Notes: generated by a model from the letters alone, not told the origin. Counted from the first letter of the stretch, positions 17,746 to 27,412 are shown. The stretch: 64,000 nucleotides of DNA from Nakamurella antarctica (GCF_003860405.1 NZ_CP034170.1:310001-374000); one strand, 5' to 3'. Translations and numbers: made by a program.

Positions 17746-18140
17746 GAAATTCCTCCTGGTACCGACAAGGCATGATCTGTGTACTGCTGAGATTCGGTGC
17801 GCCGGCCCGCACAGTTTGGTACATGTGCCCTCTTGCCACTGGCCAGGACGTGAAGCACGCCCTGCGCACCAACGAGCAGCCCAGATCATGACTGGACCAT
17901 GAGAGAAGTGCAATTCGCTCCCGGCCCGCTCTGATCCAACTGCCCACAGGCATCATGGCGCAGGCATCATGGCGCAGGCATCATGGCGCAACGGCGCAGT
18001 TGAGCGCACACTTGAAGAGCACCCTCTCGATTCGACCCGCAAACGAGGCAGCCATGTTCAGATCAGCCGGACGCACCCCGGATTTGCTTCCCGTACTTTC
18101 CCGCGGAAAGCATCGCAGCCCGAAGCAGGGCGCGTGTTTC
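17746..18140. other. Gene-poor divergent interval
   Basis: This stretch separates the leftward CFA synthase from the rightward hypothetical gene. It should hold both promoters, but I see no confident hexamer pair. It contains the 14-bp tandem repeats at 17947-17988. The hypothetical gene's frame is open back to 17955, so part of it could be translated. Confidence 0.4.
17947..17988. repeat. Three exact 14-bp tandem repeats containing ATG
   Basis: Three contiguous copies of CAGGCATCATGGCG begin at 17947, 17961 and 17975. Since 14 is not a multiple of three, their ATGs (17955, 17969, 17983) fall in all three forward frames. Only the first is in frame with the downstream hypothetical gene. Confidence 0.85.
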
Positions 18141-18806
18141 ATGGAGTTCGCTTCTTTCCTGGCCGGAGAGAAATGGAGCGACCACCCGTCATGTACGCAC
18201 CCGGTGTTGTCTGCGCTGGCGCGAAATGTGAATGACTGCACCGGGGATGAGGCGCGTAAGTGCTTGACCCCGCTGATTCCAGCCGTCGTCGGGCTCAACC
18301 CCGCCGGGTCGCGTCCGGATGCCTTGATTGCGCTGCGCTGCGCCCGCATCGCACTCCCCGTGGTGTCCGTGGAGCGCGCCCACGTGATGGCGGTTGCCGT
18401 GTATGCGGCAGAGCAGGAGCTGTCCCGACTTGATGGGCGCCCGCGCGGGTACCTCAGCCCGCAATCGGAAGAAGCTCTTGCCATGGCGCCTTCGTCAGCC
18501 AAGTGGGCTGCTTCGTTCGTTGCCCAGGTTGACGCCGGAATGCACGGTGGCCGGCGGGAGGATTCGCAATTTCGGCAGCAAGTGGCTTTGAACGTCGTTC
18601 GTAGTGCTGTCCCCGGTGTGCGAGATGCGTGTGTACGAAACCCCGAAGAGCTGATGCTGGAGATGTTATCGGGCGCCATCACCGATCTTCAGGCTCTCGT
18701 CGAAGTCCCCGTCCAAGATGAAGTTCCCGCCACCGCCAAGGCAGAGGGTGGTCTCACTCGCGGCAGTGGCGATGATGCTCGACGCAGACTTCATGCAGAC
18801 GTCTAG
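18141..18806 (+). CDS. Conserved hypothetical protein
   Basis: This is a 221-residue, mostly helical soluble protein. The segment FLAGEKWSDHPSCTHPVLSALARNVND followed by LTPLIPAVVGLNP resembles a conserved actinobacterial hypothetical family. I know no function for it. ATG 18141 is chosen because the conserved region begins there; an earlier in-frame ATG at 18054 and one at 17955 inside a tandem repeat give unlikely low-complexity extensions. The rhodanese gene follows after 44 bases. Confidence 0.7.
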   Translation: MEFASFLAGEKWSDHPSCTHPVLSALARNVNDCTGDEARKCLTPLIPAVVGLNPAGSRPDALIALRCARIALPVVSVERAHVMAVAVYAAEQELSRLDGRPRGYLSPQSEEALAMAPSSAKWAASFVAQVDAGMHGGRREDSQFRQQVALNVVRSAVPGVRDACVRNPEELMLEMLSGAITDLQALVEVPVQDEVPATAKAEGGLTRGSGDDARRRLHADV

Positions 18807-18850
18807 CACTCGGGCGGGCTACCGACAGCCGCCGGTGGGATGATGTGCGG

Positions 18851-19183
18851 GTGACCAATCCTGCGATACCCGAAATCCCGGTAAGCGAACTGCCCTCTGA
18901 CGCAGTCCTGCTCGATGTTCGTGAGGCCGACGAGTGGGCCGCTGGGCACGCTCCGTCGGCAGTCCACGTCCCCATGTCAGCGTTGGCGGAGCGCCTGGAC
19001 GACCTCCCCGAGGGTGATCCGATATACGTCATTTGTCGATCCGGTGGCCGCTCGGCGCGAGTGACCAGTTACCTCAACACCCACGGGTGGAACGCCGTCA
19101 ACGTTGCTGGCGGGATGTCTGCCTGGGCGCTGTCGGGTGGCGCCATGGTGGCGCAGGGCCCAGCGGCGCCAGAGGTGTTGTAG
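18851..19183 (+). CDS. Rhodanese-like domain protein
   Basis: This 110-residue single rhodanese domain has VLLDVREADEWAAGHAPSA at the start of the domain and the active-site loop VICRSGGRSA, with the catalytic Cys near residue 61. Such proteins transfer sulfur or handle persulfides. GTG 18851 gives a tight N-terminus (MTNPAIPE); GTG 18845 two codons earlier is also possible. The DUF4328 protein gene starts 4 bases after the stop, so the two are probably co-transcribed. Confidence 0.9.
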   Translation: MTNPAIPEIPVSELPSDAVLLDVREADEWAAGHAPSAVHVPMSALAERLDDLPEGDPIYVICRSGGRSARVTSYLNTHGWNAVNVAGGMSAWALSGGAMVAQGPAAPEVL

Positions 19184-19187
19184 ACCG

Positions 19188-20231
19188 TTGACCAGCCCGC
19201 CAGCTGCCGCGCACTGCGTGCGCTGTGGTCGTTTTCAACCCGCGTTCAACCCGCCAGCGGTGTGGTGTGTTTACTGCCGGGGGCCGGTTTCTACTCCTGC
19301 CCGGCAGCACTGGATAGCGAGCTCTCCCGTAGTTCCGCAACTAGCAACCGAGTCCCCGCGCGCGCGGGCGCCTTACGCCGGGCCGCCGTCCTACCGAGGC
19401 TCGATACCGAGGTGGGGATTTCCCGCAGTGACGTGGAAACAGCTACCAGCCGCCGGCGCCGCACGCCCCGTCGACGCCCCCGTTGCGGCCCTGCGCCTCT
19501 CCGTGTTTTTGGCCATCGCCACCGGTGTGTTGTGTGTCGTGGCCGCTGGCGCTCAGACCTGGCGGTTCGCTCTGATGACCCGGGGCAGGACCGAGGTGTT
19601 GCTCGCGGGCGACGTGACGGCCAGCGACGCGCTGGTGGTAATCGCCGGGTGGGCGGCGCTGATCCTTGCCCTTGCCACCGTTCTCGCGCTGTTGCCAGCG
19701 CTGGGGCGCACCATTGAATTTGCCGCGGCGCGCGCTGGCCTCACCCCATCCCGCACCGCCGGGCAGCGTGTGGGCTGGTTGCTCGTCCCTGGCTGGAACC
19801 TTTACGGTGCGGGGGAAGTGCTCGGAGAAGCCGACGCACTGCTGCGGGTGTCAGCGTCGACCCATCGTGGGCTCGTTGACCCGCGCAGAGAGGTTGCAGG
19901 ACAACTCATCTCACACTTGCCGCTGCGGGCAAGCAGAAAACTTGTGGTGTGGTGGTCGCTCTGGCTGATCAATGGGCTGCTGGCCATCGCAGTCCTGCTT
20001 CGCGGGTATTTTGGCACCAGCGAGCAGGGGATCGCTGACACCGTCGAATTGCACATTGCACTGAATGTTTCTGCCTCCGCGGTGGCAGTAGCAACAGCGG
20101 TATTACTCACCGGATTCTTACGGGTGATCACCCCGAAACGCGAGAGGGGTTTGCAGGGATGGGTGCTGCTGCCGCCGCATGCTGGAGCTGAAGGTGGCGC
20201 GGTACTCGCTGACGCAGTGCGAAAAAAGTAA
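19188..20231 (+). CDS. DUF4328-type membrane protein with N-terminal zinc ribbon
   Basis: This about 347-residue protein has an N-terminal CxxC...CxxC pair (HCVRCGRFQP and VWCVYCRGPV) that forms a zinc ribbon. A Pro-rich linker and four or more membrane helices follow. The segment VGWLLVPGWNLYGAGEVLGEAD matches the conserved region of DUF4328 proteins. Function unknown. The likely start is TTG 19188, directly after the rhodanese stop; an ATG at 19104 lies inside the rhodanese gene and gives a Cys/Arg-rich shadow sequence. Confidence 0.8.
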   Translation: MTSPPAAAHCVRCGRFQPAFNPPAVWCVYCRGPVSTPARQHWIASSPVVPQLATESPRARAPYAGPPSYRGSIPRWGFPAVTWKQLPAAGAARPVDAPVAALRLSVFLAIATGVLCVVAAGAQTWRFALMTRGRTEVLLAGDVTASDALVVIAGWAALILALATVLALLPALGRTIEFAAARAGLTPSRTAGQRVGWLLVPGWNLYGAGEVLGEADALLRVSASTHRGLVDPRREVAGQLISHLPLRASRKLVVWWSLWLINGLLAIAVLLRGYFGTSEQGIADTVELHIALNVSASAVAVATAVLLTGFLRVITPKRERGLQGWVLLPPHAGAEGGAVLADAVRKK

Positions 20232-20293
20232 TCCGCTGGCGCGCGGCATCGACGCGGCAAGTTCAGCGTGCCGCGTCGACTACCGTTATCCCC

Positions 20294-21253
20294 GTGGCCT
20301 CCAAGACATCCAAGCGCTCCGCTGCCCCTGTTTCCACCGACGTATCTGCGGCTAACCCGGAAGCGGTCAGCCCGCGCAGTCCCTGCCCTTGTGGTTCGGG
20401 TCGCCGGTTCAAGGCCTGCCACGGATCCGCAGACGCGGCCAACCTCATCGTGGCGCGGCCGTTTGAGGGCTTAGCTGCCGAAACAGAATTGATCGCGCTG
20501 CGCGAGTTCGTGCCGTCGGCGTCTGCTCCGCTGACATTGATCGGCGCCGACGTGAACACCCCGAAAATAACGTTGGGAACCGTGCTTCCCGCGGCCGCCG
20601 CGGCACTTACTCGCTCCGATGGCTCGATCCTCCTGGGGATGCAGGTCCAGACTCACACCGGCGACCTCTCGCGCGATCTCGCGGCCGCGCTCGAGTGGGC
20701 ACTCGCCGCGCCCCCGTCGTCCGTGTTGTCGGTAGTGGGACGCGCCACCGTCGGTAAGCGGTTCGGGGACCTTGTGCTGGATGAGCCACTAGAGATCACC
20801 GTGCACCAGGATTTTGGCTGGTGGCTTGAAACCGAAGCCGAAGCCGGCAGCGAAGTTGCGACGTCACTAGAGCGGGCCAACACCGCGATCATGCCCACCG
20901 AACGGATCGCCGGTTTGGCCGGCGCGTACTGGGTCGATGCTGGCGAAAAGGCACACCTGCGCTGGGTCCGTCCGGAAGAGGAAGCGGATCTGATGGCTGC
21001 GCTGGCACGCCTTTCGGCAGCGGGCGAACTCGATCTCGGCGAAGGTAGCCGCTATGTCGGATCTTTCCGCGCGCATGGCCGCCTCGTCCCTGTATGGGAC
21101 CTCGATCACGACGCGCATCCCAGCGAATGGGAGGCCCCCACGCTGGCATTCGGTGCCAGGTTGGATGAGGCGCTGGCCGCTACCGAGCCGTTGACCGCTG
21201 CCCAGAGACGGGCGCGCGATGGAATTTTCGGGCGCCAGTTCACCCTTCGTTAG
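20294..21253 (+). CDS. DUF5926 protein with SEC-C metal-binding motif
   Basis: This 319-residue soluble protein has an N-terminal SEC-C motif (SPCPCGSGRRFKACHG, about residues 29-44), which binds zinc through CxC...CH, followed by a long conserved domain found in actinobacterial DUF5926 proteins. The function is not established; SEC-C motifs often mediate protein contacts. Start GTG 20294. No gene follows on this strand until pheA, and the convergent CPBP gene ends 44 bases downstream. Confidence 0.85.
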   Translation: MASKTSKRSAAPVSTDVSAANPEAVSPRSPCPCGSGRRFKACHGSADAANLIVARPFEGLAAETELIALREFVPSASAPLTLIGADVNTPKITLGTVLPAAAAALTRSDGSILLGMQVQTHTGDLSRDLAAALEWALAAPPSSVLSVVGRATVGKRFGDLVLDEPLEITVHQDFGWWLETEAEAGSEVATSLERANTAIMPTERIAGLAGAYWVDAGEKAHLRWVRPEEEADLMAALARLSAAGELDLGEGSRYVGSFRAHGRLVPVWDLDHDAHPSEWEAPTLAFGARLDEALAATEPLTAAQRRARDGIFGRQFTLR

Positions 21254-21296
21254 GGCCGGTTTTGCGCTGACTTGCCGCAGGTGGAGCCGGGGCGAA

Positions 21297-22099
21297 CTAT
21301 CCCAGCAATGACGTAAACCAGTCGGTGAAGGCGCTGTAGCCCACAAAGCTCACCACGTCCATCAACGTATGCGCGATGATGAGCGGCCAGATCCGTCGCC
21401 AGCGCAACCATGCGTAGCCAAAGACGAGGCCCATCAGCATATTTCCGACAGCTTGTCCCGGACCCTGATACAGGTGGTAGGACCCACGAAGCAGCGCAGA
21501 CATACCCAGTGCGACCCAAGGGTTGACGCGGAGCTGACGCAGTCGGGTCAGCAGGAACCCGACCACCAGCACCTCTTCCAGGAAGCCGTTCTTGAAAGCG
21601 GCCAGCACGAGTACCGGGACCGCCCACCAGTTGCTGTCCAGGGTGGCGGGCTGGACTTCAAGGTTGAACCCGAGTCGGTAGGCGAGGATGTAGAAGGCAA
21701 TCCCGGGAATACCGACCGCTGAGGCAAGCCCCACGGCCCCCACAAGTCGCGCCACGGGCGTTTTCGATCCATCCCGAGCCGCGTGGCGATGTCCATACCG
21801 GATCGCCAGAGCAAAAACAGTCCGAGCAGACCCCACGCGATCCCGACAGAAATGCTGACCAGCTGCAACGCGAGATCGACCACGGATTGTGACGACTGGG
21901 AGGTGACAATCGCGACCTTTTGCCCAGCAAGCGGGGTGGGTTTGGTGGCGGCATCGATGAGGGTGATCAGGGCTCGTACGCCACTGGCCCCCAGGGTAAT
22001 CGCGAAGACCACCACCAGTTCCCATTTAATGGATCGGGTGGTGTCCGGCCTCGGCAGGAAGTCAGTATCTACGGAGCTGCGTGCAGCAAGGTTTTTCAT
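21297..22099 (-). pseudogene. CPBP family intramembrane metalloprotease with a single-base frame disruption
   Basis: From ATG 22099 (ribosome site TGGAG) the frame encodes a soluble start and two membrane helices up to about LGMDRKRP. It then turns into a Trp/Pro/Ser-rich shadow. The adjacent frame resumes as KTPVARLVGAVGLASAVGIPGIAFYILAY and continues with the protease motifs FLEEVLVVGFLLTRL (EExxxR-like glutamates), a GSYHLYQG segment and a C-terminal IAHTLMDVVSF (His). One extra A in the AAAA run (plus-strand TTTT 21761-21764) joins them into about 266 residues. CPBP proteases (Abi) cleave in the membrane; targets vary. Likely intact if the indel is artefactual. Confidence 0.85.
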
Positions 22100-22211
22100 A
22101 GCAAACTCCACCCTAATGAGATCGTGTTTCGCGAGTGTGCCTACAGGGGTGGAATGTGATGTGAAGGCATCAGGGACTGGGTGCGGCGCAGGCCAAGATA
22201 GTCTGATCAGT

Positions 22212-23207
22212 GTGACGCAGCGCTGGGCATATCTCGGACCGGAGGGGACCTTCACTCAGCAGGCGGTTCTGACATTGCGAGAGCAGCTTTCAGCAGCGGA
22301 GCAGTCTGTGGCAGGGCAGCGACTACTGCAGGAGGACATTTCCACAGGGGGTCTCCTGCCACCCACGGAGCTCCTTCCGGCGGCGGGGATTGCGAAAGCG
22401 ATAGCGGCGGTGCGATCGGGGACTGTCGACGCAGCCTGCGTGCCGCTGGAGAACTCTGTTGAGGGTTCGGTTCCGCTGACGCTTGACGAATTGACGCACG
22501 GCGATCCGCTAGTGATCGTGGCCGAAACGTACGTGCAGATCACCTTCGACCTCTTGGTCCGCCCCGGCACCGCGATTGCCGATATCCGCTCTGTGGGGTC
22601 CCACCCCCATGGTCACGCTCAGGTCCGCGGCTTTGTCACCGCCACGCTTCCCGATGCCGAGAGCGTGGTGTATTCCTCCACCGCGGCCGCTGCCGAGGCT
22701 GTCCTTGCGGGCGGATTGGATGCTGCCGCGGCCGCCCCCTTGGCCGGTCGGAAATACGGCCTGGAGTCTGTTGCCACCGATATCGGCGAGGTGCGCGGCG
22801 CCGTGACGCGCTTCGTTTTGTTGCGCCGGCCCAGCCCGCCACCGCCGGCCACCGGCAACGATCGCACCTCCCTCGTGGTGTTTGTCGATAACCAACCGGG
22901 GACGCTTCTCGCGGTGCTGGCCGAGTTGGCCAATCGTGGAATCAACCTGACGCGCCTGGAGTCTCGGCCCTCGCGGGTGAAAATGGGCGAATACTACTTT
23001 TTGCTCGACGCCGACGGCCACGTCAGCGAACCCGCGATGGCAGAAGCGATCTCGGCGTTGCACCGAAGGTCCGCGGGCCTGCGCTATTTAGGTTCTTATC
23101 AACGGGCGGTGGGTGCGGCGGGCCCGGTTCCGCCCTATGCCAGCACCGAAGCCTTCGCTGCTGCAACAGCTTTCGTCGCTAGCATCACAGCAGGGGAGAC
23201 ATCCTGA
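22212..23207 (+). CDS. pheA: Prephenate dehydratase
   Basis: This 331-residue monofunctional enzyme converts prephenate to phenylpyruvate in phenylalanine synthesis. The catalytic domain begins YLGPEGTFTQQA, with PLENSVEGSV and the TRFVLL motif whose Thr is catalytic. A C-terminal ACT domain (LVVFVDNQPGTLLAVLAELANRGINLTRLESRP) gives feedback control by phenylalanine. The GTG at 22212 is the family start; an open frame runs much further upstream through the divergent CPBP gene. The phosphoglycerate mutase gene overlaps its stop by one base, the same pair order as in mycobacteria. Confidence 0.97.
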   Translation: MTQRWAYLGPEGTFTQQAVLTLREQLSAAEQSVAGQRLLQEDISTGGLLPPTELLPAAGIAKAIAAVRSGTVDAACVPLENSVEGSVPLTLDELTHGDPLVIVAETYVQITFDLLVRPGTAIADIRSVGSHPHGHAQVRGFVTATLPDAESVVYSSTAAAAEAVLAGGLDAAAAAPLAGRKYGLESVATDIGEVRGAVTRFVLLRRPSPPPPATGNDRTSLVVFVDNQPGTLLAVLAELANRGINLTRLESRPSRVKMGEYYFLLDADGHVSEPAMAEAISALHRRSAGLRYLGSYQRAVGAAGPVPPYASTEAFAAATAFVASITAGETS

Positions 23208-23815
23208 TGAAGCTTATTCTGATTCGACACGGGGAAACGCCTGCCAACGTCGCGGGCGAGCTCGATACCGCGGTACCCGGTCCGGGGCTCACGGAGCGGG
23301 GGATGGAACAGGCCGCTGCGCTGGTGGATCGATTCCGCGGGGTCGACTTTGACGTCATTTACGCCTCCACGCACACGCGTGCCCAGCTAACGGCCGCCCC
23401 GCTGGCTGCTGACCGCGCCACTGAGGTGCTGATTCGGTCCGGTTTCCGGGAGTTTTCGGTGGGTGCCTTGGAGAAGCGGTCCGACCCGGAAGCCTTGAGC
23501 ATCTTTATCGAAACCGTCAAGCGCTGGATCTTGGGTGATACCGAACTGTCGATGGCGGGTGGTGAATCTGCGGCCGACATCGTGCGCCGATTCGATGCGG
23601 AGATTGCTGAGGTCGCTGCCACTGGGGTGCAGACAGCCGTGATCGTGAGTCACGGTGGTGCGCTGCGCATTTGGGCGGCAGCGCGAGCGAATAATATCGA
23701 CACCGATTTCGCGCTGGCGAACTATCTGGTCAACACCGCGGTCGTCATCCTCGAAGGTAATCCCCAACAGGGATGGCACTGCGCCTCCTGGGATTTAGCT
23801 CCAGAACACCACTAA
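23207..23815 (+). CDS. Histidine phosphatase family protein (phosphoglycerate mutase-like)
   Basis: This 202-residue member of the branch-2-like histidine phosphatase superfamily has the catalytic RHGE at residues 7-10 (MKLILIRHGETPAN) and the second His in VIVSHGGALR. The predicted activity is a phosphatase or mutase on a small phosphorylated molecule; the exact substrate is not clear. ATG 23207 shares a base with the pheA TGA, so it is translated with pheA. Confidence 0.92.
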   Translation: MKLILIRHGETPANVAGELDTAVPGPGLTERGMEQAAALVDRFRGVDFDVIYASTHTRAQLTAAPLAADRATEVLIRSGFREFSVGALEKRSDPEALSIFIETVKRWILGDTELSMAGGESAADIVRRFDAEIAEVAATGVQTAVIVSHGGALRIWAAARANNIDTDFALANYLVNTAVVILEGNPQQGWHCASWDLAPEHH

Positions 23816-23842
23816 AAATCTTGGTGATCTATCCTGACGGTC

Positions 23843-24079
23843 ATGTCAGCATCCTCCATCAACCCGCGGGATCTGCGGGTCTCTGACGCCGAGCGTTCGC
23901 ACGTCATGGCGATACTGGAAAAAGCAACTGGGCGGGGACTCCTCACCTTGAACGAGTACTCCGACCGGTCCGCTGCGGCTGTCACAGCAAAGACCAGGGC
24001 CGAACTGAACTCGGTGCTCGTCGATCTCCCGGGAATACTGGTCGCAGGCCGCGAGCTTCATCCGCCCACTTCGCCCTAG
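23843..24079 (+). CDS. DUF1707 domain protein
   Basis: This 78-residue protein is almost entirely a DUF1707 domain: DLRVSDAERSHVMAILEKATGRGLLTLNEYSDRSAAAVTAKTRAELNSVLVDLP. The family is found in actinobacterial membrane and regulatory proteins, usually followed by a membrane segment, which is absent here. No function is known. It follows the mutase gene by 27 bases. Confidence 0.88.
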   Translation: MSASSINPRDLRVSDAERSHVMAILEKATGRGLLTLNEYSDRSAAAVTAKTRAELNSVLVDLPGILVAGRELHPPTSP

Positions 24080-24111
24080 AGCCGAGCGGTCGGTGGATCA
24101 CTGCGAGCCGA

Positions 24112-25056
24112 TCAGTCGAGTTCGTCACTCCACGGCGGGTTGGCGCCAGCGCGGGAAACGGTGATGGCCGCCACACGGGAGGCGAACTCGAGCGCATCCT
24201 GAAGTCCTTGCCTCGTCAGCGATTCCAGGCGGCCGCCCAACTGTCCGGCCTGCGCCAGATAGTGCAAAAGCCCTCCGTGAAAGGAATCCCCCGCGCCGAC
24301 GGTGTCCACGACGCTTCTTCCCGCAACCGGCACCCGGACGGTTTCACCGCGTAAGGAGGCAAAGGCTCCGTCGGCGCCGAGGCTGATCACCACGAGCACC
24401 ACACCCTTGGCATGCAACAACTGAGCAGCTTCTTCGACGCTGGTACCGGGCCACAGGTCGATCAAATCGTCCTCCGAGAGGCGCACGATGTCGGCAAGCT
24501 TTGCCCAACCGTCGATTCGCGCGCGGTAGTGCTCGACCGGCACCAATAGCGTCCGGAGGTTGGGGTCAATCGATACCGTCAGGTTTTGGCGCTGTACTGC
24601 AAGGAGGTTTTCGATGACGGCGCCGGACGGCTGCAACGCTAACGCCAGCGTGCCCGTATGGATTGCCACTGGCTGCTCCGGTTGCGCACTGACTAGGGTT
24701 CCCAATTCGGCGGCGGTCCACGCCCAGTCCGCGGTGCCCGACACGTAGAACTCGTAGGACGCGGCGCCGTTGTCGTCCAACTTCGCGATTGCCAAGGTAG
24801 CCGGCTCGACAGCGGCGACCGACGCAGTGAGGTCCACGCCGGAATCTTCCAAATGCGCTTTACACAGCTGGCCGAGTGCGCCGGTAGAAATGCGGCCGGC
24901 GAACCGAGCGGTAGTGCCCAGCCGTGCCAGGGCTACGGCAAAGTTGGCAGGCCCACCGCCGGGGTGAACTGTCAAATGCGCTGCGCCGTCACGGATGCCG
25001 TCAGCCGGCAGGACCGCGTCGGCCACGATTTCGCCAACAACTGCAATGGTGGTCAC
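24112..25056 (-). CDS. PfkB family carbohydrate kinase
   Basis: This 314-residue protein has the ribokinase-type N-terminal signature with a GGGPANFAVALARLG segment, and the C-terminal signature DTVGAGDSFHGG carrying the catalytic Asp. It phosphorylates a sugar or nucleoside; fructokinase-like is most probable but not proven. The start is GTG 25056, supported by AGAGGG 6 bases upstream. It is a single gene with no sugar operon around it. Confidence 0.9.
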   Translation of the reverse strand: MTTIAVVGEIVADAVLPADGIRDGAAHLTVHPGGGPANFAVALARLGTTARFAGRISTGALGQLCKAHLEDSGVDLTASVAAVEPATLAIAKLDDNGAASYEFYVSGTADWAWTAAELGTLVSAQPEQPVAIHTGTLALALQPSGAVIENLLAVQRQNLTVSIDPNLRTLLVPVEHYRARIDGWAKLADIVRLSEDDLIDLWPGTSVEEAAQLLHAKGVVLVVISLGADGAFASLRGETVRVPVAGRSVVDTVGAGDSFHGGLLHYLAQAGQLGGRLESLTRQGLQDALEFASRVAAITVSRAGANPPWSDELD

Positions 25057-25150
25057 GGATGCCCTCTTTCTTGGTCGTCAAGGTGGTTACCTTCTCCTGC
25101 GTCACAAACGTGCGGAGGCCACAGACATCGCACCCTTGCCCCGCTACCTG

Positions 25151-25507
25151 CTACCCCCAGCCGAGATCGTGCAGAGTGTCGTCATCGATCCCGAAGTGGT
25201 GCGCCACTTCATGGATGACGGTCGTGATGACTTGTTGCCGGGCAGCCTCGTAATCGGTGGCGCGGCTCAAAATGGGATCGCGGTAAATGGTGATGGTGTC
25301 GGGTAACTGGCCCGAGTAGTGGCTGTTGCGCATGGTCAAAGCAACCCCGTGATAGAGCCCGTAGAGGCTGCGTGTGGGGTGGTGCGGCTCGATCAACACC
25401 ACGACGTTATCCATCGCCTCGGTGAACTTGACGGGGATCATGTCCAGTGCCTCGCTGACGAGATCGTCAAATTCCCAGTCTTCCAAATCCAGTGCCATAC
25501 CGACCAT
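25151..25507 (-). CDS. Zincin-like metallopeptidase (HExxH)
   Basis: This 118-residue minimal zincin has the active-site helix [13 protein letters not shown] (HExxH) near residues 98-110, and conserved [10 protein letters not shown] and ITIYRDPIL segments. It belongs to a compact metallopeptidase family found next to serS in mycobacteria and relatives; its substrate is unknown. ATG 25507 or ATG 25498 could start the gene; neither has a strong ribosome site. It diverges from serS, with 96 bases between. Confidence 0.88.
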   Translation of the reverse strand: MVGMALDLEDWEFDDLVSEALDMIPVKFTEAMDNVVVLIEPHHPTRSLYGLYHGVALTMRNSHYSGQLPDTITIYRDPILSRATDYEAARQQVITTVIHEVAHHFGIDDDTLHDLGWG

Positions 25508-25603
25508 GATGCCCGCTGTGGGCGGCGAGAGCGCTCAAGGTCACCCTGGGCGCGGCACTTCTCGCTTAGTAGTTACCCCTGGGTCGCAGATAGGCTGACC
25601 GGC

Positions 25604-26866
25604 GTGATTGATCTGCGCATCGTTCGTGACACCCCCGACATTGCCCGCACCTCCCAGGTGGCCCGCGGCGCCGATCCGGCCGTAGTCGACCGCCTGGTAG
25701 CTGCCGACGCGGCTCGCCGAGTTGCGGTCGCCGCCGCCGACGAGCTGCGCGCGGAACAAAAGGCGTTTGGCCGGACGGTCGGCAAAGCCACCCCCGCTGA
25801 GCGACCCGCGTTGCTGGTCCGCGGCAAGGACCTGGCCGCAAGCGTTGACGTTGCACAGGCGACGGAGACGGTAGCCAACGCGGAGCTGCTCGCTGCGCAT
25901 AAGGCGATTCCGAACCTCATCTCGCCGGAGGCACCGCACGGCGGCGAGGAAGACTTCGTGCTCATCAAACATGTGGGAACGCCAGCCGAACCCGACTTCC
26001 CGATGCTGGACCATGCGGAGCTGGGCGAAAAACTTGGCGCTATCGACACCGTGCGAGGCGCAAAGGTTTCCGGCGCACGCTTTTACTTTCTGCGGGGGGT
26101 CGGAGCTCAGCTGCAACTGGCGATGCTGAATCTGGCTATCTCGCAGGCGCTCAAACACGGTTTCATCCCGATGATCCCGCCAGTTTTGGTAAAGCCAGAA
26201 TCGATGGACGGCACCGGATTCCTCGGCGAACACAACGACGAGGTCTACCACTTGCCGTCCGACGACCTCTTCCTGGTCGGCACCTCCGAAGTGCCGATGG
26301 CGGCCTACCACTCCGGTGAAATTCTGGACCTGGGCGATGGTCCGATCCGGTATGCCGGCTGGTCCTCGTGTTTCCGCCGCGAAGCGGGTTCGTACGGCAA
26401 AGACACCAAAGGCATTCTGCGAGTGCACCAGTTCGAGAAGATTGAAATGTTCTCGTACTGCAGGCCGGAGGAGGCAGAGGCCGAACACCTCACGCTGCTG
26501 GCGATGGAAGAGGAAATGCTGGGGTTGATGGATGTGCCTTATCGCGTTATCGACGTAGCTGCTGGCGACCTCGGGACTTCGGCGGCTCGCAAATTTGATT
26601 GCGAAGCCTGGGTCCCCACGCAACAGGCGTACCGCGAGCTGACATCGACGTCGAACTGCACCACGTTCCAGGCCCGCAGGCTGAACGTGCGATACCGCGA
26701 CGACGACGGCAAACCGCAGATCGCCGCAACATTGAACGGGACGCTAGCGACCACTCGCTGGCTGGTGGCGATCCTGGAGAACCATCAGCAGCGCGACGGT
26801 TCGGTCAAGGTCCCCGCCGCGTTGCAGCCATTCATGGGTGGCGTTGAGGTTATGGAACCGAAATAA
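25604..26866 (+). CDS. serS: Serine--tRNA ligase
   Basis: This 420-residue class II synthetase charges tRNA-Ser. An N-terminal coiled-coil arm (about residues 30-105) grips the long variable arm of the tRNA. The catalytic core shows motif 2 ([26 protein letters not shown]) and motif 3 ([16 protein letters not shown]). GTG 25604 starts the recognised N-terminus ([12 protein letters not shown]); an in-frame open stretch back to 25319 covers the divergent peptidase gene. A cognate tRNA-Ser is encoded at 62869-62957. Confidence 0.98.
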   Translation: MIDLRIVRDTPDIARTSQVARGADPAVVDRLVAADAARRVAVAAADELRAEQKAFGRTVGKATPAERPALLVRGKDLAASVDVAQATETVANAELLAAHKAIPNLISPEAPHGGEEDFVLIKHVGTPAEPDFPMLDHAELGEKLGAIDTVRGAKVSGARFYFLRGVGAQLQLAMLNLAISQALKHGFIPMIPPVLVKPESMDGTGFLGEHNDEVYHLPSDDLFLVGTSEVPMAAYHSGEILDLGDGPIRYAGWSSCFRREAGSYGKDTKGILRVHQFEKIEMFSYCRPEEAEAEHLTLLAMEEEMLGLMDVPYRVIDVAAGDLGTSAARKFDCEAWVPTQQAYRELTSTSNCTTFQARRLNVRYRDDDGKPQIAATLNGTLATTRWLVAILENHQQRDGSVKVPAALQPFMGGVEVMEPK

Positions 26867-26902
26867 CCGACAGAGTCCAGCTGCGGCATACGCGCTGCAC
26901 CG

Positions 26903-27412
26903 TTACCGCCGCGTTGCTGCCACCGGCGGGTCGGCTGACCACGGGAACGTGATCCACAGATTCGTTTCTCGCCAGGAATAGTCCGGCGCGATAATGGTTC
27001 GCGGTTTTGTATAGATGACGGCTGAGCGCGCTGCATCGGCATGCGGGCGCACCAGATCCATCACCAGCGCCAGAGTGCGGCCTGAGTCTGCGACGTCGTC
27101 GACGACCAACAACTTTTTATTCGCCAGCGCGTCCGTGTCGAGTAACGGCGCCAACACCAACGGGTCCGGGAGTGTCTGATCGATGTCGGAATAGAACTCC
27201 ACATTCAGTGTTCCGGCTGCCTTGGTACCGAGCGCGCACGACAACGATCCGGCTGGTAGCAAACCGCCGCGGGCAATCGCGATCACAATGTCCGGAACGA
27301 AGCCGCTGTCGGCGATCATCTGGGCCAGCTCCCGCGAAGCGACGCCGAATCTCTCCCAGGTCAACACCTCCCGGGCCGGTGCCGGGGCGTGGTCGAACTC
27401 AGGGGTATCCAT
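26903..27412 (-). CDS. Phosphoribosyltransferase
   Basis: This 169-residue type I PRTase has the PRPP-binding motif LLVVDDVADSGRTL at about residues 100-113 and a pyrophosphate loop near AIARGGLLPA. It transfers ribose-5-phosphate between PRPP and a base; xanthine or hypoxanthine/guanine-like types have this size. The exact base cannot be told. It converges on serS. Confidence 0.9.
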   Translation of the reverse strand: MDTPEFDHAPAPAREVLTWERFGVASRELAQMIADSGFVPDIVIAIARGGLLPAGSLSCALGTKAAGTLNVEFYSDIDQTLPDPLVLAPLLDTDALANKKLLVVDDVADSGRTLALVMDLVRPHADAARSAVIYTKPRTIIAPDYSWRETNLWITFPWSADPPVAATRR

